Assembly: GCA_016584305.1 (NCBI GenBank)
Contig: JACEEZ010020504.1
Location: 1 to 64,000 of the forward strand
Source of the DNA: Chionoecetes opilio
Lineage: Eukaryota; Arthropoda; Malacostraca; Decapoda; Majidae
Reading direction: 5' to 3'
Length of the DNA: 64,000 nucleotides
Part shown: positions 38,823 to 50,099 of the stretch, piece by piece
Layout of the letters: each line of letters begins with the position of its first letter
How positions within the stretch are numbered: the first letter of the stretch is position 1
Translations under genes and position numbers: made by a program
Notes under the pieces: generated by a model
The model's input: only the letters and a program-made list of their open reading frames with translations
Databases searched by the model: none
Told to the model about the DNA's origin: nothing

Positions 38823-39890
38823 CAGGGCTGGATTCCCTGAAGATACAGCAGTCTTAGGTCCACTGTCATACTGTACAAGCGAAATCTCGTATAACGAAAC
38901 ACATAACTAATGGTAAAATATAGGTTTGGTTCCAGGACCCCATCAATTAAAAGAAAGAAAAGAAAGAAAAGAAAAGACATGTTTTTCAAGCTTAAAATAA
39001 ACTATAGCAAACACAACAAACTCTCAAATATAGGGCTCTATATACCACACCACCGCACCACCACACCACCACTTCACCACACAAAACACAGTGAATTAAG
39101 AGTGTGACAGCACATTAGGACAGAGCACAAATAAGTCACAATAAGCACATTAAGTAAACCAGCAAATCACTAAAATCGACTCGCAAGGCACAATACTTAC
39201 AAGCAACAAAGACGTTGTATGTACTCACGGGGACGCCGCGTGATACACTAGACACGAGAGGGTACGGTAGGTAAGGGACAAGGGAGGGGTGCGCAGACCT
39301 CTTCCACTGCCCACAAACTCGTCTCTGCGCAACTGAATCATTGTACATCGTTCAGTCCATCGTTCACTTTTCCTCACGTTTCCCCCAACTGAGACACACG
39401 AGAGCTGGCTATTTCCACCTCTCACACCCTCCCTGCCCTCCCCACACACCCACACACACGCGGCACATCTTCCTGCACCTCTCACTCACCTCGTCTATGA
39501 CTTCGTCATACATTTTGACGTATTTTCACGCTAAAACAAGGCTCGAGATAGGTTGGCAAGCGCGTGTTGTTGTTGTCTGCCTGCAGTGTTGCCAACAGGG
39601 ATGTGAATTTTTGTAGGCCACATTGTCGTACCGAGTAACCAGAATTATCATATTTTCAGATTGATTATCGTACAACCTTAGGTAAAATCATATAGTCAGT
39701 AAATGACTTTATAACTTTAGTAAATAACTTGTAATTTACTTTAGTAAATAACTTGGTAATTTTACTCACCCCAGTTTGAATGTCGTAGCATTGGATTTTC
39801 GATCTCGTATATTGAAAACAGACCATAATTTACACATCTCGTATCATCGGATTCTCGTATATCGAATGCTTGTACAACGGGACCTCCCTG
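38823..39890. mobile_element. pogo-like non-autonomous element, long copy
   Basis: Same family as 22169-22921: CAGGGCTGGATTCCCTGAAG at the left, and reversed CAGGGAGGTCCCGTTGTACA at the right, with the shared AATCTCGTATAACGAAACAC and GCATTCGATATACGAG blocks. TA tracts lie on both sides (38778-38822 and 39896-39976), so it split a TA microsatellite. At 1068 bases it is about 315 longer than the other copies, the extra sequence being around 39040-39600. Being in a clean region, it is the best reference for the family. Confidence 0.8.
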
Positions 39891-39895
39891 TTTTT

Positions 39896-39897
39896 TA

Positions 39898-39976
<79 letters not shown>
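39896..39976. repeat. (TA)n microsatellite
   Basis: Interrupted TA tract between the pogo-like element and a TAGGGTGG transposon end. Confidence 0.9.
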
Positions 39977-39979
<3 letters not shown>

Positions 39980-40130
39980 GGTGGTCCAAGAAGAGGGGGT
40001 AAAATTTCAAAGTGCAATGGTCCTTTCTCCACACCGCTGCTTTTTTTCGTGCTGCATTCCTCTCCTTGTGTGCAAAATTTCAATGCAATTTCAGTGCAAA
40101 AAATACAATGATATTTAGAGGTCGACCCAT
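39977..40130 (+). mobile_element. Solitary transposon end related to the 34361 element
   Basis: Starts TAGGGTGGTCC directly after a TA tract and carries ATATTTAGAGGTCG at 40111-40124, about as far from the end as the matching block in the 34361-37648 element. The sequence between differs, so it is a sister subfamily. I found no matching opposite end downstream to 46 kb. Confidence 0.55.
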
Positions 40131-40539
40131 CATCTCGCTTTCTATCATAGGATTTAACCCGGAAAATATCACATACCCGAATTGGAGCACTTCCCGACAT
40201 CACAGACCCAAATGGTGTTGATTTCTGAATTCTCCGGGGTTGATAACCCCATAGATCACACTTTATCAACTAAAAACTGATATACAGCTGTCTGAATGCT
40301 GAATTTCATTATTTGGTTTTCACAGTAAATTTTAGGGGTAGGCCATACCCTGGTTGGGGTACTTCTAGTAGAGATAAAGCAAAATGGTTCGCATTTTTGA
40401 ACTCAGAAGGGTCGATTTACACATAGAAGTGGTTTCATCGACACTGATTTATTGACAATTCACAAAATATTGCCAAAAAAATCGTTTTTCTATAGGAAAA
40501 TAGAGAAATTGAAATGTTCTGTCCTATTTTGCAGGTTTT

Positions 40540-42206
40540 AGTAAATAAATGAAATATGATTCACTTATGGTAACCAAAAATATAACACTTATTTTATAAT
40601 AATTGCTATGTTGGTTCATTTAGTTTGGTTAGGTTAGATTTAGGTTGTTAAGGTTAGGTTAGGCTTGGATGGGTTTTGGTTTAGGTTTTGTAGAGTTTTT
40701 TTGGGTTAAAAAAAACCAAAATTTTTGGGTGCGCGATTGCCCGGGTGGTTTTAATTTTCTCCTATAAGTTTTCCCCGTCAAAAATCATTACTTTCAGAGA
40801 TTAAGTTTTTTTTAGTAGGAAGGATGTATGGAGCAAAGGTAAAATTCTAGAATCCTTTCCCACTTATTAGTGGGCTTTTTTTTCCTCCAGATTTTCACAG
40901 ACCCTTCAGATACCTCTAAAACAGAGTTTCCCTAAAACCGGGGGTTTCCCCGAACCCCCTAGGGTTCCGCGAGGGTTTCGTTTTGGGGTTTCCGAGAGTA
41001 ACGGTGATAAAGGGGCTAATCATTGAAATCATTTTTTGTCATTTTTGGTTTTAATTCATATTTGTATTTTACTTCCCGTAGGGCTATTTTTTGGAAAATT
41101 TCTTGGGTATTATAAAAAAGGGCTTCAACATTATTTTTGAAGTATAAAATCTTTAAATATCAAAAATATATTTAGCGACGTTTTTTTTGGCGCCAGGTGA
41201 ACCCCTTTTAGGGTCAGTGGACAGTAGCTTTACGTGACGGTTTCGGTAACATCAAGTGATCACTCGAGACAGACCTAACGGCTCCATTATCCGTCTGGTT
41301 TTCCCTGGCGTTGGCCCAACTCCCTCTTTTCACCCACATTTTTAAAATAATGTTCCCACCCTTTAAGGATTTATAGGAATTTTAAAAAATTTCTAAGTTA
41401 TATGATTATTTTTGTTCGTTTTTTTGAGAATTGTATGTTTTTTTTTCCTTCTTTTTTTCCCCCTCTCTCTTACAAGGGGTTCGTTTTTTTTTTCCATTTT
41501 TTTGTTTCTTTAAATTTTTTAAGTTATTTTTATAAAGTTTTACTTTTTTTTTTCATTTTTTTTTTTTATTTTTTTTTTTTACTGAAAGTCTGACCCCCCA
41601 ATTTTCTTTTTTAAGGGGAAAAAACCGGACAATTCTGATGTGGTAGTGTGATTCGATTTTCTGAAAATTTCACTGCATAGTAAAAAACCGGGCCCAAAAA
41701 AAAAGGTCCTTTAAAATAATTTTACTTATAAATGGGTTTACATGGACTGGTGATCCAAGTTGTTATTTTTGTGCCTCGTCTGTGGCAAAAAAAACTTTAA
41801 AATCAGAAATGGCTCCAAAAAATTTAAAAAAGACACTTCCGACAAATCACAGTCATATGAAAAATAAAAGTGCGTTAATTTAAAAAGGCTATTGGAACTC
41901 AAAATAAAAATCCAGCGTTTTTTTGTGAAAAAAAGGGTCCCCCAAAAGGGGAAAAAGCAAAGTTTTGGTTATCAAGTGTTTTTTTTTGGGTAACAAAAAT
42001 TTGTACTAACCTACCGGGAAAAATAGCTAAAAAGTTACTTCTCCGTTTGCTTATTTATTGTAGGGTGTGTAAAAATTTTTACAAAAATTGGTTTTTTCTT
42101 TCTAAAATTTTTTTCCCCCCCTCTCTTCCCTTTGCGGGCAGCACTCGGGTTAAAGTAAAAAAATTTTTTGCAGGAAGAAATAGAACTTTTCGGGGGGTTT
42201 TTTCAT
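40540..42206 (+). repeat. Dispersed repeat R1, copy 2
   Basis: Parallels 1320-3070 in order: TAACCAAAAA, the GGTTAGGTT series, GCGCGATTGCCCGGGTGG, TTATTAGTGGGCTTTTTT, CCCCTAGGGTTCCGCGAG, TCACTCGAGACAG, GGCAGCACTCGGG. No coding capacity was found. Homopolymer noise starts abruptly at about 40620. Confidence 0.75.
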
Positions 42207-42435
42207 AATACCCCTTTTTCACTCTCAAATTAGAAAAACAGAAATTCAAAAAAAAAGAAATAAATTTAAAATTTATAGATGAATTTTTTTATTTATTTGA
42301 AATTCAATTATTTAATTTGAAGTTATTTTTTAATTTTAAGTTCAGTTTTATTTATTTGAATTAGTTGTTTAAATTTGAATTCAGTTGTTTTAATTTTAAG
42401 TTAGTTTTTTTTTAATTTGAGTGAAAAGGTGTAGT
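42207..42435. mobile_element. Foldback-like element, shortest copy
   Basis: Left TA|CCCCTTTTTCACTCTCAAAT; right, reversed, TA|CACCTTTTCACTCAAAT. Only about 190 bases of the 21-base unit remain, first in reverse then in forward orientation, switching near 42285. Confidence 0.6.
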
Positions 42436-42495
42436 AGTCAAGTTTGCCTCCCAATTCCCCAAACATAGCATTCTCATGAGTTTTTTTTTTATAAA

Positions 42496-42856
42496 AGGGG
42501 TGGGGAACGTCGGCCCCGCGGGCCCCGTATAAAGGCCCGCAAAACCCTTTGGTCAGGCCCTGCCCAATCAACCCAAAGACCGAAATCCAAAAAAATCTAT
42601 TTTTTTTATCCAACATAAATCTTATAAAAACGCAAAAGCTAAAACTTTAAAAATAAATTTTTTTAAGGACAAAACACGTCCATTAGGGGGCGGATGGAAC
42701 CCACATAGGCGGGACAACTTAATTCACTTTTGGGTTCCCGTCGGCTTAAAAAAAAGGCGATTTTTTGTTGATAGTTTTTTTATGGCCGCGAATGGTTTTC
42801 TGAATATCCAAAAGGCCATTGGTATTTTTTTTTAAATGGTTTTTCCCCCCCCCCTG
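42496..42856. mobile_element. Short non-autonomous hAT-like element, copy 2
   Basis: AGGGGTGGGGAACGTCGGCC at the left and CCCCCCCCTG at the right; length 361 against 364 for the copy at 5286. Being at the same place in both R1 copies, it travelled with R1 and did not insert twice. Confidence 0.65.
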
Positions 42857-42957
42857 GATAAAGTTTATATTAAAAAACTGGTACTGATTTTTGGTTTGAA
42901 ACATACTGAAAATATTCAAACTGTAAACTTTTCAAAAAAAGGTAGAAAAAAATAAAG

Positions 42958-43077
42958 AGAAGGTTTTTTGTACGAAACAACTTTAAATCTTTAGCTGAGT
43001 GTACAAAACGACTATGGGGTTTTGTATACAAAAAAAACTTTTTTTTGTACGAAAACAACTTGTGTACGAACTGACTG
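42958..43077 (-). mobile_element. CAGTCAGTTCGTAC element, truncated inverted copy
   Basis: Reads reversed as CAGTCAGTTCGTACACAAGT, then GTTTTCGTAC and GTCGTTTTGTACACTCAGCT. Better copies are at 57494-57735 and 57959-58168. Confidence 0.65.
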
Positions 43078-43329
43078 CCCCAAAGTCCACCCGTTTTGGT
43101 GAGAAATAATAAAGCCAGATGTAAAATATAGTTGGTAAAAAGTGGGACAAGATGCAGTACGCAAAATTTAAAAAGTTCCACTTTTTAAACAGTACAATAA
43201 GTTTCGTATTGCGACAGTTTCATGACCTTTTGGGTTTTTTGGGATAAAAAGAAAAAAATACAGGTTTCTATCCAGGGTTGATGAGTCAACCCGATTTAAA
43301 TAAATTTACGTAGCTTTTTTAAGATTTTT

Positions 43330-44500
43330 CAAAGAGGGGGGGGAAATTAAAAAAACTTCTTTGGTTGCAAAAAACTGCCTGAGACAAGCAAAAAAAAGAT
43401 ATTTCAAATTTTGTCCTCGTACGGAAAAAAAGAGTCTTCCTGGGAAAAAACTGTGTTGGCATCTGTATGATGGTGCTTCCATCAATGGGGGTTTGGTACT
43501 TAAGAGGTTTTTTTTTTTTTTTTGTAAAACAAGAAAATCGATGTTGTTCAAACAGTTTCTTCCCCGAGAAGTGCTGATTTCAAATTCTTGGAAATTTTAA
43601 TTAAAAAAAGTTTTTTTAATGTGTACAAAAAATTGTCAAACTTTATTAAACAAAACCATTTTACTCCAGAATGTTGAAAAAGCGGGGGGTGAAAACCCGG
43701 GGAAAAAGAGCATAAAATTCTTTCTACATACAGAAATCCGGGGGGTGAGTCAGGAAGAGTTCTAAATAGGGGGGGTTTGAGCTGGGGAAAGATGAATTAC
43801 AGGAAAACTTTCAAAAAAACAAAAAAAACCAGATAGTCAAGTGTTTTGAAGTGATGTAGGTTGCAGAGGCTACCTACTTAGCAGACATTTTTTCATCACA
43901 TGAATCGCTAAACAAGTCCTGCAAGGCCCTGGAGAAAAATGTATTTTATTTAAGTGACAAGATTTTTGGATTTTTTAAAAAAACTGAAATTTTTTGGAAA
44001 AATTGTTGCAAAAAAAGGAAATTTGAATGTTTTAAATACTGCTGGGGCTTCAAAATGAAGAAGGATTCAGCAAATTTCAGGTCTTTTTTTGAAACCCACC
44101 TGGAAGAAATGTGGATCAAAATAACATTATTTTTTCCCCTCCCTTTCAAACCCTGTTGATTGATTGGGGTTTTAGGGTCCAACTAGAAAACTTCTCTCAA
44201 CCGGGAAATGACTTTTAAAAGAAGGGAAGACTTTTTTTAGCTGCAGTCTGATTTTTCACTCATGGATTTACTGACTTATCGCTAAACAAGTTTTGGATTT
44301 CGGGGAAAAAAGATTAAAACCTGCCATTTTAGGAAAGCAATAAAAAAAATTGCTGCAGTTTTTAAACCCCTTTACTGTGGAGCAAACTTTTCCTATTTAA
44401 AAAATCAAGACAAAAGAAAGAAATCGTCTCCTTTCAAATTGAAGATGAAATCCGGTGTGTTTATCTGAAGTTTGCCCCCAATTAAGTATCTGGGTACCAA
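43330..44500 (+). pseudogene. hAT transposase remnant (ZBED/FAM200-like)
   Basis: Frames joined across many errors give the C-terminal half of a vertebrate-ZBED5/FAM200-like hAT transposase: a LCWHLYDGA-like piece where the family has VCTDGA, LADIF, LNKSCKALE, LSDKIFGFF, then KRKFECFKYCWGFKMKKDSA, NFRSFFETHLEEMW, and the dimerisation region NKFWISGKK and KEIVSFQIEDEIRCVYLKFA. Stops and frameshifts are everywhere, and the zone has poor consensus, so decay and error cannot be separated. The N-terminal BED finger is not visible. Confidence 0.65.
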
Positions 44501-44969
44501 AAGACAACCACCCGGGGGTTTACATTAGAAACAAATTTTCATTATCTAAATTGGCTTCAAAAAAAGCATTTTTTTCCTTGACCCATGTATTTGTTCATAT
44601 GAATTTTGCCTTCATTTTTTAGCTTTTTCAAAAATTATCAAAAAACCATTAAGATTGTATTTGTTTTTATTGTTTTCGTTTTGTTTTTTTTTTTATGAAT
44701 TGGGTTTTTATGTTTTTTTTTTTGTGTTTACAGAATGGTTGATTTGGGTGTTGTGAATGAAAACCTCCGTATGAGGTCTCTTGTTGGGAAAAAATAGTTT
44801 TATTTAAGTTTTAAGTTTTTTTTTTTTTTTTTTTTATTGTCAATAAAATTAAGAAAAACGTTTTCTTATTTATTTCTTAACCAGTCATCAGAAGAAAAAA
44901 ATATATAGGTATATTTTTTTTTCCTTAGGCTTAAATTTTATTGAAAGAGAAAATATTTTAAAATAAAAA

Positions 44970-45058
44970 TGTAAGAATTTTTTTTGTAGGGGTTCCCCGA
45001 GAAATGAAAATTGCAAGGGTTTCCCAAGGTAAAAAAAAAGGTTAGAAACCCCTGGGTA
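44970..45058. mobile_element. hAT-like right terminus
   Basis: Ends GGTTAGAAACCCCTG, i.e. CAGGGGTTTCTAACC reversed, a standard hAT end. It probably closes the element whose transposase remnant is at 43330-44500; the left end is not identified. Confidence 0.45.
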
Positions 45059-45067
45059 AAATTTTTA

Positions 45068-45600
45068 CACTAGGACCGAAATTCCTACACAATTGGGGAA
45101 AAAAAGGTTTCTGTTCACCTTGATGGGTCCTAAAAAACATTTCCCCCTATGAGCTTCCGTCGCAAAAACACTACTTTCTGAATAAATATTTTTTTAGTAA
45201 AGGTTTAAGAAATATGAAAATTAAACTCCCACCCCCCCTTTGTCCACGAACCCAACCAACCTAACCCCCCGCTTTTTTAAAACCCCCCAATAAAGCCAAA
45301 TCCTCATTAAAAAAAAGGGTTTTCCCCGGTAAGGGAAAACAGGGGCGAGCAGGTCACAAGAGGAAGGGAGTGGGGAGGCACGCCGCACGGGAAACCCTTG
45401 TCTCTCGCCTACCATAAACAACTGTATATAGATATGCATGTTGTGAGTCTATGTGACAGTCTATGACTTCCTCGCAAATAAATTTCTTTTAGGATCTTAA
45501 AAGTTATTATTTGCGACGGGAACTTAGAGAATTTTTTCCTAGAATCCAAAAAGGTAAACAAAACCCCCTCCCAATGTGTAGGGGAATTTCGGGCCTAGTG
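45068..45600. mobile_element. Short inverted-repeat element (CACTAGGACC family), copy 2
   Basis: Left CACTAGGACCGAAATTCCTA, right reversed CACTAGGCCCGAAATTCCCC; perfect family length (533 bases). The inverted symmetry extends to TTTTACACTAGG on both sides. No coding capacity. Confidence 0.75.
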
Positions 45601-45659
45601 TAAAATAAAACCAAACGTGCTCTAAAACGTAATTATAGGGGATAGTAAAAAAAAAAAAA

Positions 45660-46172
45660 ATTCTAACCCAACCCAACCTTACCAATAACCTCCTAGCGAG
45701 ACCTAAAGGGCAAAAAAGAACAGAATTTTTTTTTTTCCAGATTTCGGTTGTAGGTTATATTGAGGGGTTTGGTTTGTAATTTTTTTTTTGTTTTTTTTTA
45801 CCCCCCCCACTTTATAATTACCGTTTTAGAGGTTCTGAAGGGGTCTGTTTAAGGTCTGGGGGAAAAAAGCCCACTAATATGGGTGGAAAGGAAATCTAGA
45901 ATTTTACCTAACTTTTCCCAACTAAAGCCAAAACCTCATTAAAGTGTCCGCGGGAAGGGAAAACAGAGCGAGAGGTCACATAGGGAAAAATGAGGCGCAC
46001 GAAAAACATTTCTCTCCTCATATATAACATTCCCCTCTATAAATATATGTCATATCTTCGAAAAAAAATTATTTTTCGACTGAAACTCTAGAGAAGTTTC
46101 CTATAGAATCCATTATGGAAAAAAAACAACCCTACTCCCCTTTTGTGGGAAAATTTTTGGTCCTTTTTATAA
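45660..46172. repeat. Composite of inverted R1 and half a CACTAGGACC element
   Basis: 45700-45925 is R1 on the minus strand (AGCCCACTAATATGGGTGG, CTAGAATTTTACCT). Directly after it, 45925-46172 matches the second half of the 45068-45600 element (AAGCCAAAACCTCATTAA, AGCGAGAGGTCACA), down to a worn TTTTTGGTCCTTTTTAT end. Confidence 0.6.
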
Positions 46173-46176
46173 AAAA

Positions 46177-46272
46177 AATACCTAGTTCTTTTACAACCCT
46201 TTTAAGGTGACCCGGGTAAACTTATCCAGGCTCACCCTTTACAAGGTTGTGAAGAACTAGGTATTATTTTTT
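46177..46272. repeat. Perfectly placed 95-base hairpin
   Basis: AATACCTAGTTCTTTTACAA on the left and, reversed, AATACCTAGTTCTTCACAAC on the right, with only about 6 bases between the arms. Possibly a very short palindromic element. Confidence 0.7.
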
Positions 46273-47170
46273 ACTCTATGATTATGATAAAGATAAGGGT
46301 TTGTGTTCGGACAGAAGGGTTTTTACTTTCAGTCAACATCAAAGGGACGTCGTTATAAACCTCAACTTGTAGATCTAACCATCAGCAGATTTTTAAACCT
46401 ACTCACCCGTCGGAAATGAAAAAAAAATTTAAAAGGGTAGTCTGGGGGGGGGGACCCCCCAGGGGTGGAAGGTTAGAGCCGAAACCCAAAGTCCAGGTTT
46501 GGGTTTTGTGAAAATAGGGGGGGTTGGGGGGGCACAGCCCCCCCCCCCCCCCCTTAGTTAAGTCAATTGTAGGTCACAAGATAGAGTATTGTATTAAACT
46601 GCAGTTTTACCGACGGAAGAAAGATTTGCCGCGCCATTATGATTACTTACCCTGCTGCTGCTGCCTGCTAACTACTGCTACCCACCACGCCACACCTTGG
46701 TTACCTGCCACCCAACGCGACAACCCAAACACTCACACCACAACACTTAAAGCTTACAACATAACAAACACTTTTGGCCAGCTGTTGGATTGCTCGGCGA
46801 GGCTTTGTTCTGCGTGACGTAACGTACCTTCCTTCGACGCCATTCCTTGGTTGTTTGCCAGCCAAAATTGTTAATCGAGTTATTTCTTTTTCCGCCATCC
46901 CTGCCTCACCAGGCCACGCCCAACACTTGTGCCCAGCCCTTATATGGCATCACAACCATCCTATCAGCTTCACAACACACCTATATGCCCAGTAGGCGGT
47001 AATTCATACTATCAAAACACCGGGCGGGGTTTCAGCGCCAAGCAGCTGTTGCGCGGACATGTTGTTTTTGCTTAATGTTGTTAAAAATTACCTTCTGCGC
47101 ATGCGCGAGAATCCGGAGGCAGACCCAAACACCAGCCGCGAAATATCATCAAATCTTGTGAGTTGTCTTT
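46273..47170. other. Unassigned; G and C runs then clean sequence
   Basis: G/C homopolymers at 46443-46553 mark the end of the noisy zone. From 46560 the sequence is clean and has CTGCTGCTGCTGCC and other short repeats, but no gene I can support. Confidence 0.35.
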
Positions 47171-47174
47171 TTTA

Positions 47175-47825
47175 AGCCCCGTCCACACTACCACTCCCCA
47201 CCGTCGGTGCTTGCCGTCGGTGCTTGCCGACGGGAAGCGCCGTTGCCAGGGTTGTGTCCACACGAACGGTTTTGTTCGGCGGTCAGCCCGCTTCCTGATT
47301 TCAAAGTGAGAGTCATGTTTTCTGCATATCGTGTACTCTCACTCGAGATTATGAAATAACCAAAAACTGACCCAACTATCATCTTCATGACACATTTCTG
47401 CATATCATAAGCAAGAAAAATATACGAAAACCTTTTTGTGTATTCTAAAAAATATAGCAAAAAGAAATAAACATTTTTCTCACTTTTTTGTCTTCAACTC
47501 GCTGCAATTTCCCGACCATTTCTCCCATTTAATTTTTTATCACATACTCGTAATCAGCTGACTTTCTTGGTTCTGATGGTATACGGTACATAGCAATGCA
47601 AAAATATCTAGATAGTGAAAACTGCCGATAACTTGCAGCATGTGTTTGGCGCTGACCCGTGAGTGACGGGCATGCCCGCCCAATATTAAACCTGCTGAAT
47701 GTTGGCGGGCAGCGCCGACGGTTACATTTTGCTCGTCGGCATCGTGTCCACACTGCCACTTTTGAGTGACGAACACTGTTCGGCGGCCAGCGCCGACGGT
47801 GGTGAGTGGCAGTGTGGACGGGGCT
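47175..47825. mobile_element. PIF/Harbinger-like short element
   Basis: Left AGCCCCGTCCACACTACCAC, right reversed AGCCCCGTCCACACTGCCAC, flanked on both sides by TTA (47172-47174, 47826-47828). A TTA/TAA 3-base duplication is the target of PIF/Harbinger. The inverted repeats continue through CACCGTCGG. 651 bases, no transposase. Confidence 0.8.
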
Positions 47826-47869
47826 TTAGGCATGGCTTTTTCAATACTTTGAGCAACTGCTATTACTTG

Positions 47870-48290
47870 TAAGTGCTCCCATAGAGAGATAGTGCCTTCA
47901 ATTTACCGTAACATGTTTCATGGCAGCAGCAAAGGTGTGAAACAGGTGAAATAGGACAATCAAATCAGGTCAGGATTCAGGAACTATCACGTATGGTTCT
48001 CAGCAGGCATTTGCTAGCTTTTGCTTGCTTATCGGTGCATGTAACCACTCTCAACAAATTACAAGTGCTTAAGAGTTGCCTGTAATATCTTTCATGGCAG
48101 CAGCAAAGGTGTGAAACAGGTGAAATATGACAGACAAATCAGGTCAGTATGGAGGGCTTTAGAAATACGTACGTGTGTTTTTATTTGACATAATTCGTAG
48201 CCTCTGCTTGGTTGTCAATGTATGTAATCACTCTCATGAAGAAATAGTGACTCGATGATGCCTGTATCATATTGAGGACACATATGAAGC
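47870..48290. repeat. Diverged tandem repeat, about 173 bases
   Basis: CATGGCAGCAGCAAAGGTGT recurs at 47919 and 48092, within longer matching units (GTGAAACAGGTGAAATA, AAATCAGGTCAG). A third more diverged unit follows with only the ACCACTCTCA / ATCACTCTCA part. Confidence 0.7.
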
Positions 48291-48389
48291 TTGAAAACAA
48301 TTCAAGTAAGTAAAAAAGTTTATGGAACTGTCGCCGATAGGTACTCTCGCCGAAACACCAACCGAGAACTCTAGCCGACCCAGCAAACA

Positions 48390-48415
48390 CAAAGACGGAG
48401 GGCCTCCGGAGGCCC
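48390..48415. repeat. 26-base perfect palindrome
   Basis: ACGGAGGGCCT-CCGG-AGGCCCTCCGT is its own reverse complement. It lies in a GC-rich stretch (48390-48520) that also has CCGCTCCCAGCGG. Confidence 0.85.
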
Positions 48416-48577
48416 TCCGTATGTCTTACCGGCGGCCCGACGGAAGTGTACGACGTAGGGCCGCTGGGGATTTGCTCAGAGGCTCACCGACGGGCCGCTC
48501 CCAGCGGCCCGCCGTAGGGCATATGACCATTTGCCGCTGTTATATTAACTGATTGAGGAATATTTACGGTTACACTT

Positions 48578-48943
48578 TCTAAGCATATTGCAGATACAGT
48601 AATGTTTTTAGAGGTGTTGCACAGACCATTAGCCGCTAAAGACTGATGGGCCCGTACCGAGAGTCCTGCTGAAGGGCGAGCGACAACCTTCGTTGACAGG
48701 AAGGGTACCATAAAAGGGATATTTTTCGTTATGAAGAGCAGCAACGACGGTCGTCAAAGACACGAAGGTGACCGTGTCTTTGTGCCGACCTACGTCGCTG
48801 CTCTTCGTTCCGAAAAATATCCCTTTTATGGTACCCTTCCTGTCAACGAAGGTCGTCGCTCAACCTTCATCATGACTCTCGGTACGGGCCATGGACTGTT
48901 AAAACACCCATAAAACATTACTAAATATGCAATATGCTCTAAG
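48578..48943. repeat. Long foldback palindrome, 366 bases
   Basis: Two arms of about 180 bases meet almost without a loop near 48768 (AAGACACG...CGTGTCTT). Arms share CAGGAAGGGTACCATAAAAG, GGATATTTTTCG and CCCGTACCGAGAGTC, and differ at about one base in eight. Probably a palindromic mobile element; no coding frame. Confidence 0.85.
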
Positions 48944-49380
48944 TACAAGCCAAAATATTTTTGTCGTTATCCAGTAATATGATGAAGAGAACCACAAATC
49001 ACTTTGGACTTCGTTTATTTTTTATTAACACAAAAAAATTCCGCATTGGATTTACATGGTGGAACAGCCATGAAGAACGAGATGAATGAAGATTGAAGAT
49101 TTGTAATCGAGATCCATTTCAACATTTAAATAATTTGCAGGCCATACAAAACATACAAAATTATGAACTATAAAATTAACCAGATATTTTTGGTCAACCT
49201 TTTCAAACACTCGAATTAGCAGGATTTCCTTCCTATTTTACTTCCTGTACCTATCCATCCACCTTCATATACCACTCTGCTGTCATACCATCCTGTCTCT
49301 ATAATATCATACGCCTTTCCTTTTAACATAAGGGCAGATGCGCTAGGGAATACTGTAATACTGTAATACTGTCCACTGTA
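48944..49380. other. Unassigned clean sequence
   Basis: AT-rich; nothing recognised. Confidence 0.35.
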
Positions 49381-49490
49381 AATAAATAAATAAATAAATA
49401 TATATATATAAATATATATATATAAATATATATATAAATATATATATAAATATATATATAAATATATATATAAATATATTTTATATATAT

Positions 49491-49540
<50 letters not shown>
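49381..49540. repeat. (AAAT)n and TATA/AAATATATAT array
   Basis: AAATAAAT units pass into AAATATATAT units and then pure TA. Confidence 0.95.
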
Positions 49541-49541
<1 letters not shown>

Positions 49542-49787
49542 GTCACTGCAAAAAAAAAATTAGGACAAGAACGTCTTCAGATTTTTTGCCCTTCTCAGTG
49601 ATGTTAAAATTTCTTGGGTTTGTCGTATATCTGACATCTCACTGGGCTGGAGGTTAGTCCTCACAGTGCTCCACATCGCTCAGGCTGCACTAAGATATGT
49701 ATGAAGGGGAGAGGGTTGCCATCTTTGCTCCTTGCGCCTAAATTTCCCCATCACCCCACCTTCCTCTACCCCCTCCCCCAGGTCTAC

Positions 49788-49990
49788 AGATGCATTTTGC
49801 CTGACAAATCCATTGTTAAGAAGACACATATAGTCACTTTGTACAGTGGTGGCAAGTCCATGAGCCAGATAGCATGGGAGACGGGAACCTCCAAAAATGC
49901 TGTCTCAATCTGGTGCATGCAGGCTCTAAATGATGAGTTGGTAACTAGTTTGGTGGAAAAAGAGTTAGAACGACCTCGGAAAATGTCAGA
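49788..49990 (+). pseudogene. Tc1-like transposase N-terminus (HTH)
   Basis: One frame gives KKTHIVTLYSGGKSMSQIAW, ETGTSKNAVSIWC and ERPRKMS. This fits the first helix-turn-helix of Tc1-type transposases followed by the GRPRK-like AT-hook linker. No DDE domain follows; instead the sequence turns back on itself at about 49948-50081. The element may start near 49545 (CACTGCAAAAAAAAAATTAG) but a second end was not found. Confidence 0.5.
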
Positions 49991-50081
49991 CTTGCTTGCT
50001 TGGTCTTCTTTGTGTTCCATGTTGCTTGGTCTTCTTTGACGTTTTCCGAGGTCGTTCTAACTCTTTTTCCACCAAACTAGT
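49948..50081. repeat. Inverted repeat, about 41-base arms
   Basis: ACTAGTTTGGTGGAAAAAGA on the left returns reversed at the right, the arms extending through GTTAGAACGACCTCGGAAAA. The loop is about 50 bases with two CTTGCTTGGTCTTCTTTG-like pieces. Confidence 0.8.
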
Positions 50082-50099
50082 GGTGAGAGATGAGATGGT

